64,000 nucleotides of DNA from an uncultured Clostridia bacterium (GCA_947175325.1 CAMWME010000002.1:62001-126000); one strand, 5' to 3'. Shown: positions 44,008-52,442, numbered from the stretch's first letter. Program-made: numbers and translations. Notes: a model not told the origin generated them from the letters alone.

Positions 44008-44880
44008 CTATACGTAATCGCAAACACAAATTCCTATACCCAGCGCGCCCGCACCAGTATGGCAAGCGACGCTTAAAGACAGCGGGTCAATATAGAGTAC
44101 CTTCATATTAGGGAATTCTTGCTCTATCTCGTTTGCAAATTTTAGGGCTTCGTCTTTATTCTTTGAGTAGGCAACCAAAAGCGCCATTTTGCCTTTTTCG
44201 TATTCGGCTTTGAATTCGGTATCCAGCTCGTTTTTAATTTTCTCTATCATCTTCTTTTTTGCTTGACCCATTGAAAGGGTAACGGCAAACTTATCGAAGC
44301 TTTGACCGCGGGACGAGAGTATCGGCTTCAATTTTAACATATCGCCGATGGCGGCTGCGGCGGGCGTTATTCTTCCGCCCTTCCTCAAATATTTAAGTAC
44401 GCTTACCGTAAGATATATCGAGTATTTACCCGTCGTGTTTACAAGACGTTCTAAAATTTCTTTAACGGTTTTGCCGCTTTGCACCATATGCAAAGCTTCG
44501 TATACGCTTATTTTTTGCGGTACGGAAATTCTTAAATTGTCAACGACGTGAACTCTGCCGTTGAACTTTTCCGCAAACCTTTTTGCGTTTTCGCAAGTTG
44601 CGCTTAGTCCGCTGGTCATAGGGATATAAATTATTTCTTCGTAGGAATTAAGCAAGTCTTGCCATAATTCTTCCAGATACGTTTGCGAAGGTTGTGAAGT
44701 AGTTACTTCCGCACCGTTTTCCAAAAGCTCGAAAAACTTTTCTTGCGTAATAGATATGTCTTCCAAATATTCCACGCCGTCAACGGTAAACGGCATAGGT
44801 ACTACGTATATCCCGAGATTCTTCCCTTCTTCTTGCGTGATGCCCGAATTCGAATCTGTTACTATCGCAATTTTTTCCAT
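44008..44880 (-). CDS. DegV family fatty-acid-binding protein
   Basis: A 290-aa two-domain protein with IVTDSNSGI at the N-terminus, the conserved TTSQPSQ (about 60-66) and PMTSGLSAT (about 82-90), and a C-terminal THTGAGALGIG-like block (CHTGAGALGIG). DegV/FakB proteins bind a fatty acid and present it to the kinase FakA. No fakA is in the window. It is 21 bp downstream of the MarR regulator in one operon, suggesting control by lipid status. Confidence 0.93.
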   Translation of the reverse strand: MEKIAIVTDSNSGITQEEGKNLGIYVVPMPFTVDGVEYLEDISITQEKFFELLENGAEVTTSQPSQTYLEELWQDLLNSYEEIIYIPMTSGLSATCENAKRFAEKFNGRVHVVDNLRISVPQKISVYEALHMVQSGKTVKEILERLVNTTGKYSIYLTVSVLKYLRKGGRITPAAAAIGDMLKLKPILSSRGQSFDKFAVTLSMGQAKKKMIEKIKNELDTEFKAEYEKGKMALLVAYSKNKDEALKFANEIEQEFPNMKVLYIDPLSLSVACHTGAGALGIGICVCDYV

Positions 44881-44901
44881 TTTAATTTCTCCGTAGTTTT
44901 T

Positions 44902-45351
44902 TTATTCCTCGCTTTGAATTAGCTTTTGATAATACCCGATAAGGTTGTTTGATATTTCCAAAAGCGAATTATAGAAGAATTTTCGCTCTTCGTCGGTAAT
45001 GTTTGCACAACCCGCTTTAACTGCCGAGTTTATACGCTCGCTTATTATTGCGGAAAGCTTTTCGCCCTCTTTCGTAAGCTGCACTATTTCGTTTCTGCCT
45101 CTCGGTAAATACTTGACGATACCCTTTTCTTGCAAGGTTTTCAAAGCGCGGGAAATTGCGGCCTTGTCCTCCATTGCCAACTCACACAATTCCTTTGCCG
45201 TCAAGCCTTGCGGGTTTTTACTTAAATAGTACCCGCAAGAAACGTGAATAGGCTGCAAGCCGTATTTACTGATTTCATACGACTTAATTCTTTGCACGAG
45301 CTTATTGAGCCTAGTAATCGAAGCCGTAAAGTTTATATATAAATCTTCCAT
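44902..45351 (-). CDS. MarR family transcriptional regulator
   Basis: A 149-aa winged-helix regulator (start at the ATG at 45351 after GGAGAG; the longer ORF extends into the operator). The DNA-binding core is LTAKELCELAMEDKAAISRA with the wing YLPRGRNEIVQLT. Two identical palindromic sites bracket its own promoter, so autorepression is very likely. It is cotranscribed with degV. A role like FabT (fatty-acid-linked MarR) is an attractive but unproven guess. Confidence 0.9.
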   Translation of the reverse strand: MEDLYINFTASITRLNKLVQRIKSYEISKYGLQPIHVSCGYYLSKNPQGLTAKELCELAMEDKAAISRALKTLQEKGIVKYLPRGRNEIVQLTKEGEKLSAIISERINSAVKAGCANITDEERKFFYNSLLEISNNLIGYYQKLIQSEE

Positions 45352-45363
45352 AGTCTCTCCGTT

Positions 45364-45381
45364 CGGTTGACAAATCAACCG
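45364..45381. promoter_or_regulatory. MarR operator 1 (downstream of -10)
   Basis: Perfect palindromic arms CGGTTGA and TCAACCG around CAAA. It covers the predicted transcription start of marR-degV. The same core recurs at 45426. Confidence 0.78.
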
Positions 45382-45387
45382 ATTTGT

Positions 45388-45417
45388 ATTTTAACATTCT
45401 TCTAGTGCCGATGTCAA
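45388..45417 (-). promoter_or_regulatory. Promoter of marR-degV
   Basis: On the minus strand consensus TTGACA, an 18-bp spacer and TAAAAT. It is flanked on both sides by the palindromic MarR-type sites. Confidence 0.75.
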
Positions 45418-45425
45418 CGATTTAA

Positions 45426-45439
45426 GTTGACAAATCAAC
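45426..45439. promoter_or_regulatory. MarR operator 2 (upstream of -35)
   Basis: GTTGACAAATCAAC, identical to the core of operator 1, lying 8 bp upstream of the -35 and 62 bp from the other copy (about six helical turns). Confidence 0.75.
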
Positions 45440-45494
45440 CGAAACTTAAATTATTAACCGTACAACACACCGTTTGTTTGCCTAAGGATAAATA

Positions 45495-45523
45495 AAAAGC
45501 CGATACGCTGTGTATCGGCTTTT
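45495..45523 (-). terminator. Terminator after rlmD
   Basis: AAAAGCCGATAC and GTATCGGCTTTT form a 12-bp stem with a 5-nt loop and a T-run on the minus strand, immediately after the rlmD stop codon. Confidence 0.87.
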
Positions 45524-46912
45524 TTAATTTTTCTTTGTAAGTACTACTAAGGTTTCGCACCATTTGGTTTGGGGGAACATGTCGAACGGGGTTATGCTTT
45601 TGATTTCGTAGTCGGTGTTGTAGCTGCACGTTTTGTAGAGGGCACCGCTGAAATCTTCAAGCCCGCCTATTAAAAGCCCCAAGTCGCGGGCGAGGGTTGC
45701 GGGGTTGCAGCTTATCAAAATTATTTTATCCGCGCCGCTTTGCGCCACCGCCTTTACGACGCTTCTTTCCATACCCTTGCGGGGCGGGTCGCAGACGATT
45801 ATCCGCTTTTTACCTTCGGTAAGTTTGAACACGTTTTCGATTTCGTTTTCAACCGCGCCGCAGATATTGAACATTTTTCCGTTTAAGCCGTTTGCCTCTT
45901 TCAGCTCGTCGGCGAGGCGGGAAGCCTCCTCCACGATTTCGACACCGTAAGCTAAGCCGCACTTTTGGGCGAGCATTGCGGTGAGCATTCCGCCCCCGCT
46001 GTATAGGTCGAGAGCGACGGCACCTTCCTCCGCCTCCGCTAAGGCGCGGGCGTACAATTTTGCGCGCACGTCGTTATTAACTTGCACGAAGGTTTGCGCG
46101 CCGGCGCGGTATTTTATACCGCACTCCTCCGCCTCGAAATAGCCTAAGCCGCGCACGACTTGCCACTCGTTAGAGAAAATGGCGTTGCCTTGCGACGGGT
46201 TGATATTTAAAAGAAAAGTGAAGTCTTTGAACGTTTTTTCAAGCTCGGTAACTATCGGGGCGCAGTTTATTTTTTTTGCCGTAACGAGGGCGAAGATGAA
46301 CTTGCCGCCGATTTCGCGCACGACGATGCGGCGGAGCACGCCCTTGCGGGTTTCCTCGTTATAGCCTTGAACGCCGTGTTCCTTTGAAAACTTTTTTACG
46401 GCGGAAATGACCGACTTTACCCACTCTGCTTGAATGAGACAGTCGTCCGTTTCGACTATGCGGTGGCTGTGCGGGGCGTAAAAGCCGCAGACCGTTTCGC
46501 CCTTGGCGTTGACCCCTATGGGCAAGGCGAGCTTGTTGCGGTAGCGGTACTCACTGTCGCAAGGGACGATGTCGTCAACCTTTGCCTCGACGCCGCCGAT
46601 TTTCCACAGAGTTGACGCGACGGAATCCCTTTTAAATTTGAGCTGGGCGGCGTAGTTCATATGCTGGATATCGCAGCCGCCGCACTTATAAAAGACGGGG
46701 CAAGGCGGGTCTACGCGGTCAGCGGACTTCGTTTTTAAATTTTCAAGCTTGCCGTAGGCGATATTGTCCTTGACCTTTAAGGCTTTGAAGGTAACCTCTT
46801 CCCCGACAAGACAAAAAGGCACAAACGCCGTTGTGCCATCAATTTTTATTATTCCTTCGCCCTCGGAGCCGAGCGAAACTACTTGTCCTTGGTAAAGTGA
46901 GTTCTTTTCCAT
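45524..46912 (-). CDS. rlmD: 23S rRNA (uracil-C5) methyltransferase, RlmD/TrmA family
   Basis: A 462-aa enzyme that forms m5U in 23S rRNA. An N-terminal TRAM domain (about 5-62) is followed by an iron-sulphur cluster motif CPVFYKCGGCDIQH (about 72-85) and the SAM domain with DLYSGGGMLT, CDPPRKGM and the catalytic cysteine ISCNPATLARD. In Gram-positives this enzyme often serves as RlmCD, so the exact site is not fixed. The last 27-bp coding stretch, 45543-45569, is duplicated at 31.66 kb, marking this gene end as a probable integration site. Confidence 0.92.
   Translation of the reverse strand: MEKNSLYQGQVVSLGSEGEGIIKIDGTTAFVPFCLVGEEVTFKALKVKDNIAYGKLENLKTKSADRVDPPCPVFYKCGGCDIQHMNYAAQLKFKRDSVASTLWKIGGVEAKVDDIVPCDSEYRYRNKLALPIGVNAKGETVCGFYAPHSHRIVETDDCLIQAEWVKSVISAVKKFSKEHGVQGYNEETRKGVLRRIVVREIGGKFIFALVTAKKINCAPIVTELEKTFKDFTFLLNINPSQGNAIFSNEWQVVRGLGYFEAEECGIKYRAGAQTFVQVNNDVRAKLYARALAEAEEGAVALDLYSGGGMLTAMLAQKCGLAYGVEIVEEASRLADELKEANGLNGKMFNICGAVENEIENVFKLTEGKKRIIVCDPPRKGMERSVVKAVAQSGADKIILISCNPATLARDLGLLIGGLEDFSGALYKTCSYNTDYEIKSITPFDMFPQTKWCETLVVLTKKN
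45543..45569. repeat. Right direct repeat (attachment-site copy inside rlmD 3' end)
   Basis: Matches 31661-31687 at 26 of 27 bases, in the same orientation. The difference is one G/A in GTTTC(G/A)CACC. Sequence diverges on both sides of each copy. Confidence 0.75.
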
Positions 46913-47475
46913 TACTTTTTAATTTTGAAAACTATTTTGTTTATAAGTATCTGGCATTTGAATACTAAGAAGTCGTAGACGAAAAATCCGACCGTGCCCA
47001 CCGTGAAAATGAATAGGAAAATGTAGTGGTTTAAAACTTCATAGAAGTTTTCGGGCAAGAGCGTGCCGCCGAGCATTCCGCCGAAAACGAGGTAGTAGCC
47101 TACTATCAAAGTGCAGTCGAACCACACGGCTTTTATTGCGAAGGCAAGCCACCTATTTATTTTGAAGCGGATTTGAAGGGCGTTGGCAAGCGGGTGAAGC
47201 CCGAAGAAAATTGCAAACGGCACCAAGTCCCAAAACTTGACCGCCGCGCCCAAGACTACGGCGAGAATAACCGTGCCGAGGTACGCGAGGAAATCGCCGC
47301 GGAAAAACTGTTTTGAAAGGGGCACCATTAGGGCGATTACCGCGATTAGATACCCCGTTGCGGTGAGCGCGCCGAGACCCGTCATTATGCCGAGGGATAA
47401 GGCGAGCGCCGCGACCGCGCACGATATGCCCGATAAAGCTATTTCAAAGGTTGTGTTTTTATTGTTTTTCCCCAT
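46912..47475 (-). CDS. Hypothetical membrane protein (six helices)
   Basis: A 187-aa protein with about five to six hydrophobic segments spread over residues 10-175 and a basic C-terminus. The size and arrangement recall small S-component-like or YhhN-like membrane proteins, but no motif decides this. Its stop overlaps the rlmD start by one base, so the two are cotranscribed and coupled. Function is unknown. Confidence 0.75.
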   Translation of the reverse strand: MGKNNKNTTFEIALSGISCAVAALALSLGIMTGLGALTATGYLIAVIALMVPLSKQFFRGDFLAYLGTVILAVVLGAAVKFWDLVPFAIFFGLHPLANALQIRFKINRWLAFAIKAVWFDCTLIVGYYLVFGGMLGGTLLPENFYEVLNHYIFLFIFTVGTVGFFVYDFLVFKCQILINKIVFKIKK

Positions 47476-47484
47476 CGTTTTGAA

Positions 47485-48111
47485 CTATCGGCAGCACGTA
47501 CCACATAAACAATTTATACACATATTGATATAACAGCACTCTATGCAGTTGGCGCAGAAGCTGCCGCCCATTTGAGCGTCCGACGCTGAGCTGTCCATAG
47601 TTTGTCCTTGGTAAGCGCCTTGCTGTGCTCCGCCTTGTTCGCCCGCGTTTGCTTGCGCGTCGATATTTATTTTGTCGTTGAGCTTGCGGTACGCTTCCTT
47701 ATACTTAGCGTTGTCGGGTTCGAGCTGGATTGCGATTTCAAGCTGTTTCTTGCTTTCGTTGACCCAATTTTTGCGGTAGAAAATTACGCTTTGAAGATAG
47801 TGCCACCTTGCGCCGCGCTCGTTAAAGCTGTCCAAAACGTGCTGAGCCTCGGTGTAGTTGCCGTCCTTCAAGTATTGCTCTACCTTTTCGAACAAGTCGC
47901 CGTCCTCGGAGCTGCTTTCTTTGAGCTCGGCTTCGAGTTCGGAATAAGCCGCCTCTAATTTGGTCAGCATTTTGGCGGCGTTGTTGCCCACTTCGCCGTC
48001 CTTAAACCTATCCTCTAAATATTTTTCCCTTAAAGAATCGTACGCCGCCTTTATCTCTTCAAGCGTCGCGCCTTCTTCAAGACCCAAAAGTTCAAGATTT
48101 TTCTTGTTCAT
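47485..48111 (-). CDS. J-domain-like protein with TPR-like middle and Cys-rich tail
   Basis: A 208-aa protein. Residues 1-65 resemble a J-domain (LLGLEEGATLEEIKAAYDSL), but the HPD tripeptide needed to stimulate Hsp70 is absent: the loop reads KYLEDRFKDGE. A helical TPR-like part (75-150) follows, then a Gly/Gln linker and a cysteine-dense tail (about nine Cys in the last 28 residues, CANCIECC, CINCLCGTCC). It overlaps the DUF5685 gene by 20 bp. The tail may bind metal; partner and role are unknown. Confidence 0.8.
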   Translation of the reverse strand: MNKKNLELLGLEEGATLEEIKAAYDSLREKYLEDRFKDGEVGNNAAKMLTKLEAAYSELEAELKESSSEDGDLFEKVEQYLKDGNYTEAQHVLDSFNERGARWHYLQSVIFYRKNWVNESKKQLEIAIQLEPDNAKYKEAYRKLNDKINIDAQANAGEQGGAQQGAYQGQTMDSSASDAQMGGSFCANCIECCYINMCINCLCGTCCR

Positions 48112-48967
48112 TATTCGCTCCTTTACAACCCTTACCGTAAAAAAGTGCTCTCGTTTTTAAGGGTATGCCGCGCAAGATAATATTATCCGTTAAATCGTGA
48201 TTAAAATAGAATTTGATATTCGCAAGACACTCGCGCATGTCCGCAAAGAGGCTGTTGAAGATAAACTTCCACTCCTCGCCTTGGGTTTTAATTGCCTCTT
48301 GCTTGCAAGAAATTTTGCAAGAATTGTAGAGGGCGTTGTAGCGGCCCTTTTTTACGTCCTTGTCGTAATCGTCCAACGCGTCGGCAAGGTAAACCCATTT
48401 GCCCAGCGCATAAAAGAGTTTTTGCGTGTGGGGCGTGGAATATTCGCCGAGCAAAACGGAAGATATTTCTTGCATCATAATTGCGGTGGGGGCCGCCGCC
48501 TCGTCGACGACGGCACAGCCCGATTTTTCAAGCTGTGATTGTCTTAAAGTTTCGCGTGAAACAATTTCCTTTATTTGAGGGTAGCGTTTCACCGCCTTCT
48601 TAAAACCCTTTTTATAGAGGTGGCGCAACACGCCCTTTTTGTCGCCGTCGGCTTTATCGTCGCAAAGCTTGTAGTAGGCAAGCACGGTGTTGACGCAACC
48701 CAAAGCAATCGTAGTTTCGTCCACGGCGGCTATGGGGCGGCGTTTAAGCCAATGAATGGCACAGTGCTTTTTTTCGATTTTGACGTCCTCGCCGCGGATA
48801 TTGTGAACGAGCGCGGAAGTAAAAGCCATATCGTAGGTGAGCGCGCTGCGCGCAGTCTGACCGCAGCCCGCGCCTATGCTTTTGCAAAGTCCGCAGTATA
48901 AAGCTTTATATAAAGTTTCGTCCTTTTTAAATAAATAGGGCGCGTCTGGATTGATGTAGCCGAACAT
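48092..48967 (-). CDS. DUF5685 family protein
   Basis: A 291-aa protein starting MFGYINPDAPYLFKKDETLY, with an N-terminal YCGLCKSIG motif and other Cys/His (for example KKHCAIHW) that may bind metal. It is mostly helical with no signal peptide. I recognise it as a clostridial DUF5685-type protein. Function is unknown; the stable pairing with the J-like gene suggests joint action. Its start overlaps the trpS stop by one base. Confidence 0.8.
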   Translation of the reverse strand: MFGYINPDAPYLFKKDETLYKALYCGLCKSIGAGCGQTARSALTYDMAFTSALVHNIRGEDVKIEKKHCAIHWLKRRPIAAVDETTIALGCVNTVLAYYKLCDDKADGDKKGVLRHLYKKGFKKAVKRYPQIKEIVSRETLRQSQLEKSGCAVVDEAAAPTAIMMQEISSVLLGEYSTPHTQKLFYALGKWVYLADALDDYDKDVKKGRYNALYNSCKISCKQEAIKTQGEEWKFIFNSLFADMRECLANIKFYFNHDLTDNIILRGIPLKTRALFYGKGCKGANNEQEKS

Positions 48968-49965
48968 TAAAGTTGATAGAAACCTATTTTTTTATAGACT
49001 TTTGAAAGGGTCTTGTTGGCGGTGTGAGCGGCGCGTTCGGCACCCGAACGGAGAACGCCTTCAAGGTACGCTTTGTCCGCAAGCAGTTTTGCTTGTTCGG
49101 TTTGTATGGGAGCAAGCTTGTCCGCAACCGCCTCGCCTACGGCAAGTTTGAAATCTCCGTAGCCCTTGCCCTTAAAGTCCGCCTCCGCCTCGGCAATGGT
49201 TTTACCCGTGAACACGGAATAGATTGTCAAAAGGTTGCTTACGCCCGCTTTGTTTTCGGGGTCGAATTTAACTTCGTTGCCGCTGTCCGTTACCGCGCGT
49301 TTGAACTTGCGGATAACCGTGTCCTTATCGTCGGATAAAAATATCGAGCCGTTGGGGTTTTCCGCAGACTTTGACATCTTCTTTGCGGGGTTTTGCAAAT
49401 CGTTGATTTTCGCGCCGACCTTCATATACAGCGCTTCGGGAATTTTAAACGTGGGCGTGTAGATATTGTTAAAGCGTTGCGCGATGTCGCAAGCGATTTC
49501 CACGTGCTGGCGTTGGTCTAGCCCGACGGGCACCACGTCGGTTTGGTACAAAAGGATATCCGCCGCCATTAAAACGGGGTAATCCATAAGACCCATATTT
49601 ATATTTTCCGCATGGCGGGCAGATTTATCCTTGAACTGAGTCATTCTTTGCATTTCGCCGACGTAGGTGAAGGTGTTTAAAACCCAGCAAAGCTCGGCGT
49701 GCGCGGGCACGTGCGACTGAACGTACATAGTGCACTTTTCGGGGTCGATGCCGCAAGCTAAATACAAGGCGAGCATCGAAAGGGTTTTCTGCCTTAAATC
49801 GGCGGGGACTTGACGAACGGTTATTGCGTGCATATTCGCAATAGCAAAAAAGCAGTCGTAATCGTTTTGAAGGTTAGTCCAGTTCTTGATTGCGCCTATA
49901 AGGTTACCTATCGTTAAATTGTTGGTCGGCTGAATTGCCGAATAAAGTATTTTTCTTTCTTCCAT
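48967..49965 (-). CDS. trpS: Tryptophanyl-tRNA synthetase
   Basis: A class Ic aminoacyl-tRNA synthetase of 332 aa that charges tRNA-Trp. The HIGH-equivalent is TIGNLIGA (about 18-25), and the KMSKS loop is KKMSKS (about 200-205). DLQNPAKKMSKS and VGLDQRQHVE are typical TrpS blocks. It starts 3 bp after the upstream lipoprotein gene stop, so no T-box leader fits in front of it. Confidence 0.96.
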   Translation of the reverse strand: MEERKILYSAIQPTNNLTIGNLIGAIKNWTNLQNDYDCFFAIANMHAITVRQVPADLRQKTLSMLALYLACGIDPEKCTMYVQSHVPAHAELCWVLNTFTYVGEMQRMTQFKDKSARHAENINMGLMDYPVLMAADILLYQTDVVPVGLDQRQHVEIACDIAQRFNNIYTPTFKIPEALYMKVGAKINDLQNPAKKMSKSAENPNGSIFLSDDKDTVIRKFKRAVTDSGNEVKFDPENKAGVSNLLTIYSVFTGKTIAEAEADFKGKGYGDFKLAVGEAVADKLAPIQTEQAKLLADKAYLEGVLRSGAERAAHTANKTLSKVYKKIGFYQL

Positions 49966-49968
49966 ATA

Positions 49969-50892
49969 TTAAGAATCTTCTTCGTCCGCTTTTGCCTTGT
50001 CGATAGCTTTGATTATATCTTTGTTGGCTTTTTTGGAAACGTCGGTGGAATTGATATTGCTGATAACGCAAACGGATTCCACTTTGTAAGTATATTTAAA
50101 ATCGTAATTTCCCTTTTCGTACGCTCTTTCGGACACGTCGATATTCAAGCCTAAGCCTACGACGTAATCGTCCTTAATGCTTACGGAAACCTTGCACGCT
50201 ATCCTTTCGGAGGCTACGCCGCCTATATAAACGTCCATATAAAGGTTTGCGGTATATACGCCGCCCGAATAGGTGAACTTATCAAAGAGGCTGATAAGCC
50301 GGCTGGAATAGGCTGCGTCCTTGCTTTCGTAGAAAAATGAGTCGGCGATGGTAGAAGAACTCGTGTCGGAAATATAAGAAACTGCGATTGCTTTCCAATA
50401 GTATTCCTTAGAGGAAACGGATTCTATGGTTTTGCTTTCGTCTTTCAAGTAGCTTGCGCGCCAATAGGTTTTGGACGAACCTTCCTTTTCCTTGAGTTCG
50501 TAATAGGCTTTGCTGACGTCCGACGTCTTGGTATCAACTTCGTCTCCCAGTGAAGTACCCTTCTGCTCTCTGCTTTCAGTGCCTTCTATATAAGCCTTGT
50601 CGGTTTCCTCGTTGATAAGTATAAGACCGGATTTTGAACGCTTTTCGTCGTACTTGTGGGTTTGTTCCTTGTTTAAGTATCTTACGGTTCCGTCAACGGA
50701 TAAATCCATCGTGCTCGAAATTTCCATAGTGCAATTCGTTAATTCGTCGGTGCGGTCGAAAGCCATTTTCCACGCATCCGCGTCCGCCACTGCACTGCCC
50801 TTGGGAACGCTGAGTCCGCAAGCGGTAAAGCTCAATAATCCGGCTGACAAAACGGTGCCCGCAATTAAGGTTGCAATCAATTTCTTTTTCAT
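49969..50892 (-). CDS. Putative lipoprotein, member of local paralogue family
   Basis: A 307-aa exported protein with signal peptide MKKKLIATLIAGTVLSAGLL and lipobox FTAC (Cys26). The mature part is beta-rich with repeated YYS/YWRASYLKDE-type segments. It has the same architecture as the lipoproteins at 54.3 and 55.3 kb (a WKMAFDRTDELTN segment early, a VSVSIKDDYVVGLG segment late) but is more divergent. The overall fold recalls LolA/LppX-like lipoproteins. Function is unknown. Confidence 0.82.
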   Translation of the reverse strand: MKKKLIATLIAGTVLSAGLLSFTACGLSVPKGSAVADADAWKMAFDRTDELTNCTMEISSTMDLSVDGTVRYLNKEQTHKYDEKRSKSGLILINEETDKAYIEGTESREQKGTSLGDEVDTKTSDVSKAYYELKEKEGSSKTYWRASYLKDESKTIESVSSKEYYWKAIAVSYISDTSSSTIADSFFYESKDAAYSSRLISLFDKFTYSGGVYTANLYMDVYIGGVASERIACKVSVSIKDDYVVGLGLNIDVSERAYEKGNYDFKYTYKVESVCVISNINSTDVSKKANKDIIKAIDKAKADEEDS

Positions 50893-50907
50893 ATCCGTTC
50901 TCCTAAG

Positions 50908-52392
50908 TTATTTTTTAATAAATTCGAGTATTTCTTCGAAAAGCTTTTTGCCGTCGACCGTCTTTGAAAACCTTACGGGTTTATCGCGAAGCTCTAAAAG
51001 GCACTTAGGCACCGCCATTGCAGTTGCTGCATGCAAGCGTTTTATGCCTTTGAAGGAGTCCTTGACGTCGTTGCCGGTTACCGCATAAAGTACGTCTTGC
51101 GGGAATTTGTAGGGGTTGGCGGTTGATACGATTACCGTCTTGGTTTCGTCCTTTTTGTGCTTGTCGAACCAGTCCAAAACGACCTTCATTGCACAGCCCG
51201 TGTGCGTATCCATAGTGTAGCCGACGTCCTCGAAAACGCCGTACATTGCCTCAACGCTGGTTTCCTCGTCGGCGTAGCCGCCGTCGAAGGTTTCTTGGAT
51301 AGCCGTGAGCTCCTCGGGGGTAACTTCGTACTTGCCCTTTTCTTTGAGCTGAGCCATTCTCTGCGCGGTGAGCTTTGCGTTTCTGCCCGATACTTCGAAT
51401 AAAAGCCTTTCGAGGTTGGAAGAAACCAAGATATCCATTGAGGGCGCGGTGGTTTTGTAGAACTCGCGGTTCATATCGTAAACGCCCGTCGACAAGAAGT
51501 CTGCAACGACCTTATTCTCGTTAGAGGCGCAGTGAAGTCTGCGAACGGGCAAGCCCATTCTCTTTGCGTAGTACGCCGCAAGCACGTTGCCGAAGTTGCC
51601 AGTGGGTACGGCGAAGTCAATCTCCTCGCCCATTTCGATTTGACCCGAAGTTACGAGGTCGGCGTAAGCCGAAAAGTAGTAAGCTATTTGGGGAACGAGT
51701 CTGCCGAAGTTTATGGAGTTTGCCGAAGATAAAATTACGCCCTTTTCTTTAAGCTGTTCGGCGCAAGCTTCGCTTGCGAAAATTTCTTTTACGGCGGTTT
51801 GGCAGTCGTCGAAGTTGCCCTTTACCGCAACCACGTTGACGTTCTTCCCGTCTTGCGTTGCCATTTGCAGCTTCTGCATTTTGGAAACGCCCTCCGAGGG
51901 ATAGAAAACGCAAATTTTTACGCCGTCCGCGTCCTTGAAGCCTTCGAGCGCGGCTTTGCCCGTATCGCCCGAGGTGGCAACCAAAATTAAAATTTCTTCC
52001 TTGATGCCGCTAAGGTCGCAGCTCTTCCTTAATAAATAAGGTAAAAGCGTGAGCGCCATATCCTTGAACGCGCAAGTGGGGCCGTGCCAAAGCTCGAGCA
52101 TGAACACGCCGTCGTCTATTTTTACGAGGGGCGCGGGGTCGTTTCTTTCAAAACGGGAATACGCTTCCTCGCACGCCGACAAAAGCTCCTTTTCGTCGAA
52201 CTCGTCAAGATATTTGATTATCACCTTGGCGGCGCGTTCGGCGTAGCTCATTTCAAGCATGGCTTCAAGTTCTTCACGTGAAACGATAGGGAATTTTTCG
52301 GGAACGTAAAGTCCGCCGTTATCCGACAAGCCTTTAACTATTGCCCGCGCGCCCGTTACCTTTTCACCGCCGCGTGTTGATAGAAATTTCAT
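50908..52392 (-). CDS. thrC: Threonine synthase
   Basis: A 494-aa PLP enzyme converting O-phosphohomoserine to threonine. The PLP lysine is in LWHGPTCAFKDMAL (about 104-117), and VATSGDTGKAALEGF and VPTGNFGNVLA bind phosphate. Length suits the longer bacterial/fungal ThrC class. The ribosome site is GAGGG, supplied by the end of the interspersed hairpin repeat at 52399. It is upstream of the lipoprotein-trpS genes. Confidence 0.96.
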   Translation of the reverse strand: MKFLSTRGGEKVTGARAIVKGLSDNGGLYVPEKFPIVSREELEAMLEMSYAERAAKVIIKYLDEFDEKELLSACEEAYSRFERNDPAPLVKIDDGVFMLELWHGPTCAFKDMALTLLPYLLRKSCDLSGIKEEILILVATSGDTGKAALEGFKDADGVKICVFYPSEGVSKMQKLQMATQDGKNVNVVAVKGNFDDCQTAVKEIFASEACAEQLKEKGVILSSANSINFGRLVPQIAYYFSAYADLVTSGQIEMGEEIDFAVPTGNFGNVLAAYYAKRMGLPVRRLHCASNENKVVADFLSTGVYDMNREFYKTTAPSMDILVSSNLERLLFEVSGRNAKLTAQRMAQLKEKGKYEVTPEELTAIQETFDGGYADEETSVEAMYGVFEDVGYTMDTHTGCAMKVVLDWFDKHKKDETKTVIVSTANPYKFPQDVLYAVTGNDVKDSFKGIKRLHAATAMAVPKCLLELRDKPVRFSKTVDGKKLFEEILEFIKK

Positions 52393-52398
52393 ATATAG

Positions 52399-52442
52399 CC
52401 CTCATCCGTCCCTTCGGGACACCTTCCCCACGGGGGGAAGGC
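52399..52442. repeat. Double-hairpin intergenic repeat upstream of thrC
   Basis: Two small palindromes in tandem: GTCCC-TTC-GGGAC and CCTTCCCC-ACGG-GGGGAAGG. From memory, very similar CCCTCATCCGTC... elements are scattered through many gut Clostridia genomes. Here it abuts the thrC start and contributes its GAGGG ribosome site. Confidence 0.7.

Larger units (their letters stand above)
31661..45569. mobile_element. Putative genomic island flanked by rlmD 3'-end direct repeats
   Basis: A segment of about 13.9 kb bounded by 27-bp direct repeats derived from the 3' end of rlmD. Contents are a type III restriction-modification system, an XRE regulator, two ABC exporter pairs, cardiolipin synthase, TetR, DegV and MarR genes. 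The 3' end of rum/rlmD genes is a known integration hotspot for integrative elements in streptococci. No integrase or conjugation gene is seen, so it may be decayed, mobilised in trans, or the result of stepwise insertion. Confidence 0.5.

Noticed and set aside
49966-50892. T-box riboswitch for trpS
   Set aside because: Only 3 bp separate trpS from the upstream lipoprotein gene and no T-box sequence is seen.
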